From NCBI GenBank assembly GCA_005877185.1, contig VBPQ01000043.1, positions 1 to 23,427 of the forward strand: 23,427 bases of DNA, in the 5' to 3' direction. The notes beneath the pieces were generated by a model. That model was not told where the DNA came from. It made no database searches and saw nothing but the letters and a program-made list of their open reading frames with translations. The translations under genes and the position numbers were made by a program. Below, in pieces: positions 1 to 6,666 of the stretch; the first letter of the stretch is position 1; every line of letters starts with the position of its first letter. Source of the DNA: Nitrososphaerota archaeon. GTDB taxonomy: Archaea > Thermoproteota > Nitrososphaeria > Nitrososphaerales > Gagatemarchaeaceae.

Positions 1-114
1 GTTGCGGATGCCGAGGACGCATGGGACTCCTATAAGGGAGAGTACGAGAAGAAGGGCCTCTCCAAGACCGACTTCAAGCAAGCCGTCCTCGACGTGACCG
101 GCCATCTGGCATAG
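1..114 (+). CDS. C-terminal end of an unidentified protein (5' truncated by the window)
   Basis: Frame 1 is open from the first base to a TAG at 112-114, giving 37 residues that end in DVTGHLA. The peptide is charged and probably helical (tryptophan, lysines, glutamates), with no motif I recognise. The next gene starts 8 bases later on the same strand, so the two are probably co-transcribed. Too little is visible to assign a function; that it is coding is inferred from residue composition and the tight spacing. Confidence 0.5.
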   Translation, partial: VADAEDAWDSYKGEYEKKGLSKTDFKQAVLDVTGHLA

Positions 115-122
115 ATGCGGGC

Positions 123-683
123 ATGAACCTGTCCGAGCTCGAAGTGATTGCCTCCGAGCTAATCGAACAAGAGAAGATGCTCGACCAGATAGACAGCGAA
201 CTCGAATTCGTCGAGGGCGAGTTCAAGCAGCAACCGAAGCGGACTGGGAGGGATAAGAAGTTCTACTCCTTGATCGGAATCGAATGGAAGGATTCTGGGG
301 AGCTGAGCCAGAGACGGGCGGCTCTTCGTGACGACAAGCGGAAGGTCCAGCAGATCGTGGACGACGCGAGAGAGAGACTGGTGAAGGGATTCTCCTCAGG
401 AGAACTGGTGGTACCATTGGACCCCGACCCGGTCCGAGAGGGGGAGGGCCACCTTTTCAGGTACCGGGCTAACGCAAGCTACCCGAAGGCGGTCCAAGAG
501 CTGGCGAGTCTCCTCGGTATGTCGGTCCCTCTGCGGATTGACGAGGTTGAGATCTCGCCCGACCGGATACGCGCCACCGAGTTGGACCCCTACCTCGCAA
601 AGGAGGATGTCGTGAACGCCTTCGATAAGATTAGGAAGACCGTGGCGCTGAAGCTTCGCAGCGCGCGACGCACCCAGTTCTAG
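123..683 (+). CDS. Hypothetical protein, 186 aa, N-terminal coiled coil
   Basis: An ATG-started frame of 186 residues. The N-terminal half (about 1-90) is rich in Glu, Lys, Arg and Leu with spacing that suggests a helical hairpin or coiled coil (SELIEQEKMLDQIDSELE, then RRAALRDDKRKVQQIVDDA). The C-terminal half (about 95-186) looks like a mixed globular domain. There is no membrane segment, Cys pair or nucleotide-binding motif. It lies 8 bases after a partial upstream gene, with no clear ribosome binding site before the ATG. The overlapping minus-strand frame at 396-749 looks like a shadow. I do not recognise the family; the coil may mediate oligomerisation or binding to a partner. Confidence 0.75.
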   Translation: MNLSELEVIASELIEQEKMLDQIDSELEFVEGEFKQQPKRTGRDKKFYSLIGIEWKDSGELSQRRAALRDDKRKVQQIVDDARERLVKGFSSGELVVPLDPDPVREGEGHLFRYRANASYPKAVQELASLLGMSVPLRIDEVEISPDRIRATELDPYLAKEDVVNAFDKIRKTVALKLRSARRTQF

Positions 684-953
684 GCCGATGCGAAGCCGAT
701 GGTCTAGCTTGGCTTCTCCGCTGCAGATCACACGTGCTTCTAAGTTCATCGAGACGAATTTCCAGCTGGCGCCTCTCTCCCAGAGATTCAGCGCTGACGA
801 TTTACGAATACCTTCTTTTCTTCCTCATCATAGGGCTAATTCCTTCGGCTGGCGACGCTTCCTCCAGTGAGGCGAGCCGACCTCTCACCGGATTGCTTGA
901 CTGTCAGAAAAACTGCATTCTCCCCTCCGCCGCCATGCATCGCGATCGAGGTT
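684..953. other. Intergenic region without a convincing gene
   Basis: This 270-base stretch lies between two convergent genes. Short plus-strand frames cross it, one with a hydrophobic run (EYLLFFLIIGLIP, near 800-840). None has a plausible start with a ribosome binding site or conserved-looking sequence. A pyrimidine-rich stretch around 808-825 could end transcription of the plus-strand gene. I see no RNA gene or repeat. Confidence 0.4.
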
Positions 954-1643
954 CTAGGCGGTGGAAAGATACTCTATAACTATCGTGTGTCCCGTCCCGT
1001 AGGGATATGTCACTGCATCCCAGGCGGGGTCCCCCCCGCCTGCACCGCCTGCCGTTGGATAGCACGGTGGAATCTGCCCCCTGCTGTTGCTGCAGTAATC
1101 CAGAACGTCTAGGATCAGCGATTCATACGCGCTCGACACCTGACCGTTCACAAGGAGAACTATCTTATGTGTGCCGTCGGCCTTGAATCCAAGAATGTCA
1201 GTCTTGTTGAAGACGATTGGGTGAGATACCCCATTGATCATGATGTGATGACCTAGGTGGTCGGTGTCATTCCAGATCTGAAAGAAATTAGAGAGTGTAT
1301 AGTTAGCATTCCCGGGTGACTCGATATGGATGATTCCCGACGCATCGTGGGTGTGCATCGGCTCGAAGCAGGTGCCTCCCGCGGCAATTCCGTTTTGAGT
1401 CTGAGGGTTCACTATTCCAATCGCCGCTGGGATAGTGATGTTCTGACCGTTTATCACGATCCTGAGGTAGGGATGAATGTGAAAGGTGAGGGATTCGCTC
1501 CCGAGGCAGGGGAAGGGGAAGGGGTTGCCCGCCTGCTGGATCTCATAGTAGGCGATGCCGCCGACTATTACGGCTACAAAGATTCCTAGCAGGATGAGGA
1601 ACCATGGTATCCGTCTCCTCCTATACTTCTTTGGCCTGCGCAT
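954..1643 (-). CDS. Membrane-anchored His-rich extracytoplasmic protein, 229 aa
   Basis: The first 12 residues are strongly basic and are followed by one hydrophobic helix (about 13-33, WFLILLGIFVAVIVGGIAYY), so this is an N-terminally anchored protein with its body outside the membrane. The body carries clustered histidines: H55 and H57 (HIHPYL), H97 and H99 (MHTHD), H106, and H129/H132/H133 (DHLGHH). Cys46 and Cys92 lie close by. The pattern HIHPYLRIVINGQ resembles conserved uncharacterised proteins that I recall from Thaumarchaeota and some bacteria. A metal-binding role, perhaps copper, is an inference from the histidines. A strong GGAGGTGAG ribosome binding site precedes the ATG by about 7 bases. 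It is divergent from the DUF1905 gene. Confidence 0.8.
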   Translation of the reverse strand: MRRPKKYRRRRIPWFLILLGIFVAVIVGGIAYYEIQQAGNPFPFPCLGSESLTFHIHPYLRIVINGQNITIPAAIGIVNPQTQNGIAAGGTCFEPMHTHDASGIIHIESPGNANYTLSNFFQIWNDTDHLGHHIMINGVSHPIVFNKTDILGFKADGTHKIVLLVNGQVSSAYESLILDVLDYCSNSRGQIPPCYPTAGGAGGGDPAWDAVTYPYGTGHTIVIEYLSTA

Positions 1644-1671
1644 CCGCTTGCCTCACCTCCTCCAGGAGCCC

Positions 1672-1685
1672 GAATAAGGTTATTC
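1672..1685. promoter_or_regulatory. Inverted repeat GAATAA-GG-TTATTC in a divergent promoter region
   Basis: Six-base arms with a two-base spacer lie between two divergent genes that start at 1643 (minus) and 1739 (plus). The AT-rich arms are about 30 bases from the minus-strand start and could act as its TATA element, as an operator, or both. The role is inferred from position only. Confidence 0.35.
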
Positions 1686-1738
1686 GACGAGTCAATCCTC
1701 GTGAATGCTTAATTTCAAGCGTAAGCAACACACTGAAC

Positions 1739-2208
1739 ATGGCCCGGTACAAGTTCGAGGCCCTTCTTGAAAGACCCCAAGGCGTAGGCACCTGGACATA
1801 CCTCGCCGTCCCGCCTGATCAGGAGAGGGTGCTGGGCACGAGCTCGAGGGGTCCGGTGAGGGGAACGATTGACGGAGTGGGGTTCAGAAGCTCGCTGCTC
1901 CCAAACGGAGCCGGTGGACACTTCATGGTCGTCAAGAAGGAGATTCGAGATGTGATAAGCAAGTCTGCGGGGGACAGAGTGAGGGTCTCGATGGAGCGTG
2001 ACGCTGCGCCTGCGGAGATCATGATCCCTGAGGTCGTCCTTCGAGCCTGGGGGAGAACAAGAAGGTAAATGCGTTCTTCAAGAGCCTCTCGAACTCGCAC
2101 AAGAAGGCGTACATCCAATGGATTGAGAGTGCGAAGAAGGATGAGACGAGAGAGAAGAGAGCCGAGAAGATGATCGAAATGCTCTCGACCTCGCAAACCC
2201 TGAAGTGA
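1739..2208 (+). pseudogene. DUF1905/OmdA-type (YdeI-like) protein interrupted by a frameshift
   Basis: The first frame runs from ATG 1739 to TAA 2066-2068 and encodes a typical DUF1905 beta-barrel domain (KFEALLERPQGVGTWTYLAVP, later GTIDGVGFRSSLLPNG). It stops just after EVVLRA. The missing second half is directly downstream in another frame, about 2047-2208. It reads LGENKKVNAFFKSLSNSH, then IESAKKDETREKRAEKMIEML, which is the OmdA/YdeI C-terminal domain normally fused to DUF1905. One extra base in the run around 2045-2053 (for example six G instead of five) restores a single protein of about 155 residues. This is either a sequencing or assembly error in a G run or a genuine inactivation. 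The start at 1739 fits better than upstream ATGs because the domain begins there; an AT-rich TTAATTTC lies about 25 bases upstream. Confidence 0.8.
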
Positions 2209-2272
2209 AGGACGGTACACGGACAAAAGACGTTCTTCTTGTTGCCCTCCTCTTGTTGCTGTCGACCCTAAA

Positions 2273-2289
2273 GGTCAACTGAGTTGACC
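2273..2289. repeat. Perfect 17-bp palindrome, arms GGTCAACT/AGTTGACC
   Basis: Eight-base arms surround a single G. It lies about 65 bases after the broken DUF1905/OmdA gene and 120 bases beyond the 3' end of the minus-strand tRNA. No T-run follows on either strand, so an intrinsic-terminator role is not obvious. A binding site for a dimeric regulator is possible. Confidence 0.6.
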
Positions 2290-2440
2290 GATTCCGTGCT
2301 TTCAGGTCTCTCCTCACTCTTCTCTAATAGTTTGAGACGACCAGAACAGGGCGTAGGAATAGGGAAACTGCCAGAATGATGAACGAGACAGGCAGTCGCA
2401 CGAGTTCAGTGCGGGGGGTGGGATTCGAACCCACGAACCC

Positions 2441-2462
2441 TTCCCCGTCGAGTTACTCGACA
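2441..2462 (-). other. tRNA-Leu intron 3, variable arm, 22 nt
   Basis: A six-pair hairpin GUCGAG-UAA-CUCGAC is flanked by bulges AG|U and AA|G and a CCUU/GGGG central helix with two G-U pairs. Excision joins TCCCTTAG to GGGTTC, giving the variable arm TCCCTTAGGGGTTC, which fits archaeal leucine tRNAs closely. Confidence 0.85.
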
Positions 2463-2483
2463 CTAAGGGACGAGGTCCTAAGC

Positions 2484-2502
2484 ATCGCGGAGAGCACTCT
2501 CG
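2484..2502 (-). other. tRNA-Leu intron 2, anticodon stem (30/31), 19 nt
   Basis: On the transcript, CGCG-(AGC)-GAGA-GUGC-UCUC-CGCG-(AUG) is a textbook bulge-helix-bulge: a four-pair CGCG/CGCG central helix, three-base bulges cut AG|C and AU|G, and a GAGA/UCUC inner hairpin. Excision joins CGAG to G and creates the five-pair stem CGAGG/CCTCG around loop CTTAGGA. Confidence 0.88.
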
Positions 2503-2520
2503 CTCGCGCCGTTGACCAGG

Positions 2521-2536
2521 CTTCCCGCTGGTTGCT
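2521..2536 (-). other. tRNA-Leu intron 1, D-loop, 16 nt
   Basis: Removing 16 bases joins TCGCCCAG to CCTGGTCAAC and gives a normal leucine D-arm. The boundary can slide by up to two bases without changing the product. CCC upstream can pair with GGG inside the insert to give a three-pair central helix, with an adjacent G/A mismatch, around a short GC-AACCA-GC hairpin. The bulges would be AG|A and AG|C. This is the weakest of the three motifs by pairing; the mature D-arm is the main argument. Confidence 0.7.
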
Positions 2537-2576
2537 CTGGGCGACCCCCGCAACAGGTGAAGGAAGCAGGAATTCT

Positions 2577-2590
2577 GAAAGTATAATGCT
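2577..2590 (-). promoter_or_regulatory. TATA-like element for tRNA-Leu
   Basis: On the minus strand the sequence reads AGCATTATACTTTC, centred about 32 bases before the 5' end of the tRNA. This is the expected place for an archaeal box A. It is inferred from sequence and spacing. Confidence 0.5.
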
Positions 2591-2747
2591 TTCGCAGGAA
2601 TTCTCCTCATCCTTCCTACGACTCGCTCGCCGTCTTCGGCATCATACGATGGTTATCGTGCGCCGGCTTCCGCGATGACCCCAGGCTCTCTTCAGACGAA
2701 TGACGCTCTGGGTGCGGCTTCTTCGAACTTCTGACCGACTCCTTCAG

Positions 2748-3860
2748 TCAGGCCTTCACTCTTCTGATCAAGAAAAGACTCACGAGACAGGCAGCAAGAA
2801 AGATAATCGCTCCCGCATACAGGATTGCGGGCAGACCGCCCATGGTGTGCGCGAACCCAGCTACCAGAGTGCCGAAGGCGATTCCTCCGCTGAGCATCAC
2901 GCTGTAGATACCCATCGCCGAGCCTCTCATCTCCTGGCGGGCTCTGTCCCCCACCGTTGCGAGGATGCTGGGCACGAGTGCCGAGGTTGCGAGAGCAAAT
3001 GGGGCGATTAGGTAAAGATGTTGAACAAGAGAATCGATTGTCGCGCCCCCGCTCAACGTCGTCGCGAGGGACAGGAGAAGACCGAGGAGCCCGACCACGC
3101 CGATCAGCAGCACCTTCTCCCTCCCAATCCTGTCGGAGAGCGCGCCGAAGCCGACGGAACCCACCCCAAGCCCTGCGACTCCGACGAAGAGAACGTATGA
3201 GGTGGTCGTCGATTCGAACCCCAGACGGCTCAAGGCCCTCGGGAGGTAGAAGGCAATCCCGATCATCGCCGTGAGAGCCAGCCAGACAGGTAGGATCGCC
3301 TTCGTCCTCGCATCGAGCGCCTTTAGAGGGTTAATCAAGAGCGGTTCGGGCTTTATCTGATGGAGGGGCTCCCTCAGCAGGATTGTAGAGACAAGGAGGG
3401 CGACGGCTATTCCCCCGCCGGTGGCCGCGAAGGCGTATCCCAATTGCGAGGCGAAATAGGTGTGCAGACCTCCCGTCGCGTCTGTGATCATCGTAAGGGA
3501 CGAAACGGTGACACCCGCTGCACCGATCCCCATTAGGGCGTGAACGGTCGCGACGAAGTAGAGGTTTCTCGTAATCCCAATCGTTCCTGTGAGAAGGGCT
3601 ACGTAGGCGAGCGCGAAGACGAAGACGCGCTTCCTCCCCCGCGTGTCGCAGAGTCTCCCCATCGGGATTGCAGAGAACGCCTCGAGGACGGGATAGAGCG
3701 CCAGAGCGATTGCGAGTTCTATGTCCGTGACGCCGAGAAGGTAGGCCGGAAAGAGAATTATGATGACCCCGAACCCAACCCTCGTCAGAGTCATCGAGAG
3801 GTATAGGACGGCGAGGTCCCTCCCCGGCGACCTCTCTTGTTTCATCGAGAAGCGCCTCAT
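2748..3860 (-). CDS. Major facilitator superfamily transporter, 370 aa
   Basis: An integral membrane protein of about 11-12 hydrophobic helices. The MFS loop 2-3 signature appears as GRLCDTRGRKRV (about residue 68-79), and its repeat in the second half as GALSDRIGREKVL, which shows the two six-helix bundles. About 370 residues is slightly short but within the family range. MFS proteins are secondary transporters; the substrate cannot be read from the sequence. The start at 3860 is tentative: a second Met five codons in (3845) is equally plausible because an AT-rich CTTAATAGATAATTA lies at 3868-3884. It is divergent from the APC permease and upstream of tRNA-Leu on the same strand, with a 196-base gap. 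Confidence 0.85.
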   Translation of the reverse strand: MRRFSMKQERSPGRDLAVLYLSMTLTRVGFGVIIILFPAYLLGVTDIELAIALALYPVLEAFSAIPMGRLCDTRGRKRVFVFALAYVALLTGTIGITRNLYFVATVHALMGIGAAGVTVSSLTMITDATGGLHTYFASQLGYAFAATGGGIAVALLVSTILLREPLHQIKPEPLLINPLKALDARTKAILPVWLALTAMIGIAFYLPRALSRLGFESTTTSYVLFVGVAGLGVGSVGFGALSDRIGREKVLLIGVVGLLGLLLSLATTLSGGATIDSLVQHLYLIAPFALATSALVPSILATVGDRARQEMRGSAMGIYSVMLSGGIAFGTLVAGFAHTMGGLPAILYAGAIIFLAACLVSLFLIRRVKA

Positions 3861-3964
3861 CCCGACCCTAATTATCTATTAAGAATCGCGAATCTCTCTT
3901 CGAGGTACGCAATCATTAAATGATTCACATCTAGGCGCACAAGTCTACGAGTGTGCCATGATGT

Positions 3965-5410
3965 TTGCCTCAGGTCCAGGGGGAGAATTCTCAGGAGCTC
4001 AAGAGGGAAGTCGGTATCTTCGGCTCCTTCTCCATGGGCTACGCCGACGTCGGAGCTGACATCTATGTCGTGCTCGGGGTCATCGCTCTGTTCGCGGGAG
4101 CCGTCTCCCCAGTCGCCTTCGCAATAGCCGCAACGACCTACGTCTGCACTGGCCTCTGTTACGCAGAACTCGCTACCGCCTACCCAGTCGCGGGTGGAGG
4201 ACAGTACTACTCGCTGAAGGCATTCGGAAGGATCCACGGCTTTGTGGCGGGGTGGGGCCTCATGTTGGACTACACGATCGACATCGCCCTTTTCGCTCTG
4301 GCGACGGTTGGGTACCTGGGTACCCTCACCTTCTTCTTGTTCCGGAGCGGAGTCCTCCTGACCTCGCCATTCTACGGGTTGACGGCGATCGTGCTAATCC
4401 TGCTGCTCCTCGCACTTAACGTGGTGGGCATCAAGTATTCCTCGAGGTTCAACGAGGCCGTCATCGCGGTCGACCTCGTCACCGTCGCACTCTTCCTCAT
4501 CTTCGGCCTCCCCTCGATAATCTCCTCAGGCGCAATCTTGAGATGGGTTGCGAACGTCGTCAGCTCGTTCCAGACCGGGAACTTCGGTCAACCCGGTTTC
4601 TACTCCTTCGTCTATGCCGTCTCTCTCGCCACCGCTTCGTACATCGGAATCGAATCAATCTCGCAGGCCGCCGAGGAGACGAAGCGCACCTCGCAGGTCA
4701 TCCCCAAGGCGACGAAGGCCGCGATCGCCTCTGTCGTCGTGGTTGCCATCGCACTCTCGCTTCTCTCGGTCACGATAATCCCCTGGCAGGCGGTGGCAAA
4801 CAATAGCCAGGCACCGGCGATTACGTTGGCGAGCAACCTACCGATAATAGGCGGTGTATTTGCTGTCTGGGTCGCGCTAATGGGGACGCTCGTCTGTTAC
4901 GTCTCGACGAACACGGGGGTGATTGGTGTTTCCAGAGTGATGTACTCCATGGGGAGGCTGGGCCTTATGCCGAGGGGATTTAGCAAGGTCAGCTCCCGCT
5001 ACAGAACTCCCTACGTCACCATAACGATCTTCACCGCAATCGCCTCTCTCCTTCTGGCGGTGTACATAGCCCTGCCCGGGGCTGACCTCCTCGAGCTGAT
5101 CACCTCGATTTACAACTTCGGGGCCCTCGTGGCATACATGTACGTCAACGCCGCCGCTATCGTGCTTCGTGTGAAAGAGCCTGAGCGAACGGGGTGGAAG
5201 ATGCCCCTCAACCTGACGGTCAAGATTGGGGGGAAGCCCTACCAGGTCTCGGTCATCCCCATCGTGGGCCTAATCTCCAGCTTCGTGGTGTGGGTCCTGA
5301 TAGTCGGTCTGCACCCGACCGGAAGGGTGATAGGAACCGTCTGGTTCGCTATCGGGATAGCTGCCTACCTTATCTATCAGAGGTACGGAGGACGTCGTAA
5401 GGATGGTTGA
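3965..5410 (+). CDS. APC superfamily amino acid/polyamine-type permease, 481 aa
   Basis: Twelve or so hydrophobic segments follow the N-terminal motif LKREVGIFGSFSMGYADVGADIY, which corresponds to the first helix of amino acid-polyamine-organocation permeases. Other typical parts are the ELATAYPVAGGGQYY region and SRVMYSMGRLGLMPRGF. These proteins import or exchange amino acids or amines using ion gradients; the substrate is unknown. The frame opens with TTG at 3965, two codons after an in-frame stop. ATGATG at 3958-3963 is in another phase, and the next in-frame ATG would cut into the first helix motif, so TTG is preferred. An ATTAAATG element at 3914-3921 fits as a TATA box. Its 3' end overlaps the next gene by 8 bases. 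Confidence 0.88.
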   Translation: MPQVQGENSQELKREVGIFGSFSMGYADVGADIYVVLGVIALFAGAVSPVAFAIAATTYVCTGLCYAELATAYPVAGGGQYYSLKAFGRIHGFVAGWGLMLDYTIDIALFALATVGYLGTLTFFLFRSGVLLTSPFYGLTAIVLILLLLALNVVGIKYSSRFNEAVIAVDLVTVALFLIFGLPSIISSGAILRWVANVVSSFQTGNFGQPGFYSFVYAVSLATASYIGIESISQAAEETKRTSQVIPKATKAAIASVVVVAIALSLLSVTIIPWQAVANNSQAPAITLASNLPIIGGVFAVWVALMGTLVCYVSTNTGVIGVSRVMYSMGRLGLMPRGFSKVSSRYRTPYVTITIFTAIASLLLAVYIALPGADLLELITSIYNFGALVAYMYVNAAAIVLRVKEPERTGWKMPLNLTVKIGGKPYQVSVIPIVGLISSFVVWVLIVGLHPTGRVIGTVWFAIGIAAYLIYQRYGGRRKDG

Positions 5411-6359
5411 GAAGGGGGAGAGCGTAGAATGGTCCTGGAGCGACGCCCCCATCGTCCTCCCCGTCGCTTTCCATTCGCGTGAGTGGAACGCAATCTACAT
5501 CGCCTTCTATCTCGCCGAATACTCCGGCTCGAAGGTCATCGTTACCCACGTTCTCGAGGGCGAGGAGGAGGAGGAGCACGCCTTCGCCGAACAGCTGAAA
5601 CGGGAGATCGGTGGCTTGGCCAAGGAACTCTCGGTCCGATACGAATACTCGAACGTGGAGCCTCGTTCCAAACCCCCGAGCGTGGAGGAGATCGCGAGGT
5701 CGATCGCGGACACAGCCGACCTCAACAACGCACAGGCAATAGTGATGTCGGCTCACAGGGAGGGCCTCTTCAGAGAACTCTTCGGTCGGGTATCTGACCA
5801 TGTGGCACGCTTCTCGGGGAGGCGAGTCGTCCTCGTGGAGACGCCTCAGATTGGTATGAAGATCCCACGCAACCCCAAGAGGATATTCATCCCTGTGCTG
5901 AAGGAACAGCATCCAGACCCATTCGTGATCGCTGCGGCCCTCACCTCGTCTGCCTCCGTTCCGGACGCGGAGATTACCGTGGGGAAGATAATCGAGCTCC
6001 CGCCAACGCTCCCCCTCGACGCGGTCGAGGTCTCTCAGCCTCTCAGGAGGGAGGAGAGGGAGTTCTCCTACTTCACGAGTCTAGCGATAAAAGCGCTCGG
6101 CCGTTTCTTCAACCCAAAAGTGGTTTCCGTGAGGGACATCGGCGATGACGTCGGGAGCTACATCAGGGAACAGGCCATCGATCTGTCGGTGATGTTCTGC
6201 AAGAGAAAGACGGGATTCCACGGCTTTCTCACGAAGGACGAGTATGAGATCGTCAGCAAGTCCCCTTGCATCGTGCTGGTGACCCTTTCAGGAGTTGAGG
6301 TGGCGGGGAGGCCTCCTAGTGCTTCGCCGCTCTCCTCTTCTTCTCCTCAAACTCCCTGA
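5403..6359 (+). CDS. Tandem universal stress protein (UspA-like) domains, 318 aa
   Basis: Soluble protein with two UspA-like alpha/beta halves, about 14-150 and 155-300. The first ends in GRVSDHVARFSGRRVVLVE, the usual Usp phosphate-binding-loop and last-strand pattern. The second ends in DEYEIVSKSPCIVLVTL. Universal stress domains often bind ATP or other adenine nucleotides and are frequently linked or fused to APC permeases. The 8-base overlap with the permease points to translational coupling and to a regulatory role on it, which is an inference. A GGAGG lies about 12 bases upstream of the ATG. The last 20 or so residues are Ser/Pro-rich and lie antisense to the end of the convergent gene, overlapping it by 44 bases. 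Confidence 0.8.
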   Translation: MVEKGESVEWSWSDAPIVLPVAFHSREWNAIYIAFYLAEYSGSKVIVTHVLEGEEEEEHAFAEQLKREIGGLAKELSVRYEYSNVEPRSKPPSVEEIARSIADTADLNNAQAIVMSAHREGLFRELFGRVSDHVARFSGRRVVLVETPQIGMKIPRNPKRIFIPVLKEQHPDPFVIAAALTSSASVPDAEITVGKIIELPPTLPLDAVEVSQPLRREEREFSYFTSLAIKALGRFFNPKVVSVRDIGDDVGSYIREQAIDLSVMFCKRKTGFHGFLTKDEYEIVSKSPCIVLVTLSGVEVAGRPPSASPLSSSSPQTP

Positions 6360-6618
6360 GTTTCTTCTCTTTCAGGCGCTGCTTCGTCTTCTCGAAATCC
6401 CCCAGCGGCGCCTCCGACTCGACGTAGCCGTGCGCTATCTCGATCGCCCTTCTAATGATTCCCTCGAGGCTCTCGTCCCTCCCCTTCAGTCTAACGGAGA
6501 GATTCCTTCTATCAAGAACCTCACACTGCACTCCCGCGTGCTTATTCAGCTCCTCGACCGCGGTTTCGAGCGCGTACTCGTTTCCGAAGAGTCCCCTTAT
6601 CTCCCATTCTTTCGCCAT
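6316..6618 (-). CDS. Hypothetical protein, 100 aa, with basic C-terminal helix
   Basis: Residues 1-70 look like a small alpha/beta fold (MAKEWEIRGLFGNEYALETA, then CEVLDRRNLSVRLKGRD). The last 30 residues are a highly charged helix (KTKQRLKEKKLREFEEKKRR). There is no membrane segment and no family I can name with confidence. It begins 48 bases after the thioredoxin-domain gene on the same strand, with GGGGAGG about 11 bases before the ATG, so it is probably in one operon with it. Its 3' end overlaps the convergent Usp gene by 44 bases. Confidence 0.75.
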   Translation of the reverse strand: MAKEWEIRGLFGNEYALETAVEELNKHAGVQCEVLDRRNLSVRLKGRDESLEGIIRRAIEIAHGYVESEAPLGDFEKTKQRLKEKKLREFEEKKRRAAKH

Positions 6619-6666
6619 TCTTCTTCTTTCCTCCCCTTATTTCCTTCCGACCCAGAAGCCACACGG

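Larger units (their letters stand above)
2410..2551 (-). tRNA. tRNA-Leu (anticodon UAG), split by three short introns
   Basis: On the minus strand GCGGGGG (2551-2545) pairs with CCCCCGC (2417-2411), followed by discriminator A at 2410. The T-arm GTGGG-TTCGAAT-CCCAC is at 2434-2418. Removing three inserts totalling 57 bases leaves 85 bases with a leucine-type cloverleaf: D-arm GCCCAGCCTGGTCAACGGC, anticodon arm CGAGG-CTTAGGA-CCTCG with anticodon TAG, and variable arm TCCCTTAGGGGTTC. Without removal neither the anticodon stem nor the variable arm closes normally. CCA is not encoded. A TATA-like element lies about 32 bases upstream. Established knowledge: archaeal introns are cut at bulge-helix-bulge (BHB) motifs, usually at position 37/38; here all three sit elsewhere. 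Plus-strand frames across it (VGFEPT and similar) are the usual tRNA-antisense artefact. Confidence 0.9.

Noticed and set aside
2314..2678. Overlapping frames on both strands (98 and 100 residues) with a VGFEPTNPSP-like stretch
   Set aside because: This is the usual false protein from reading across a tRNA; the tRNA-Leu explains the sequence.
2670..2732. C/D-box-like arrangement (CGATGA ... CTGA) between tRNA-Leu and the MFS gene
   Set aside because: Internal boxes are poor, there is no closing stem, and such short motifs occur often by chance.
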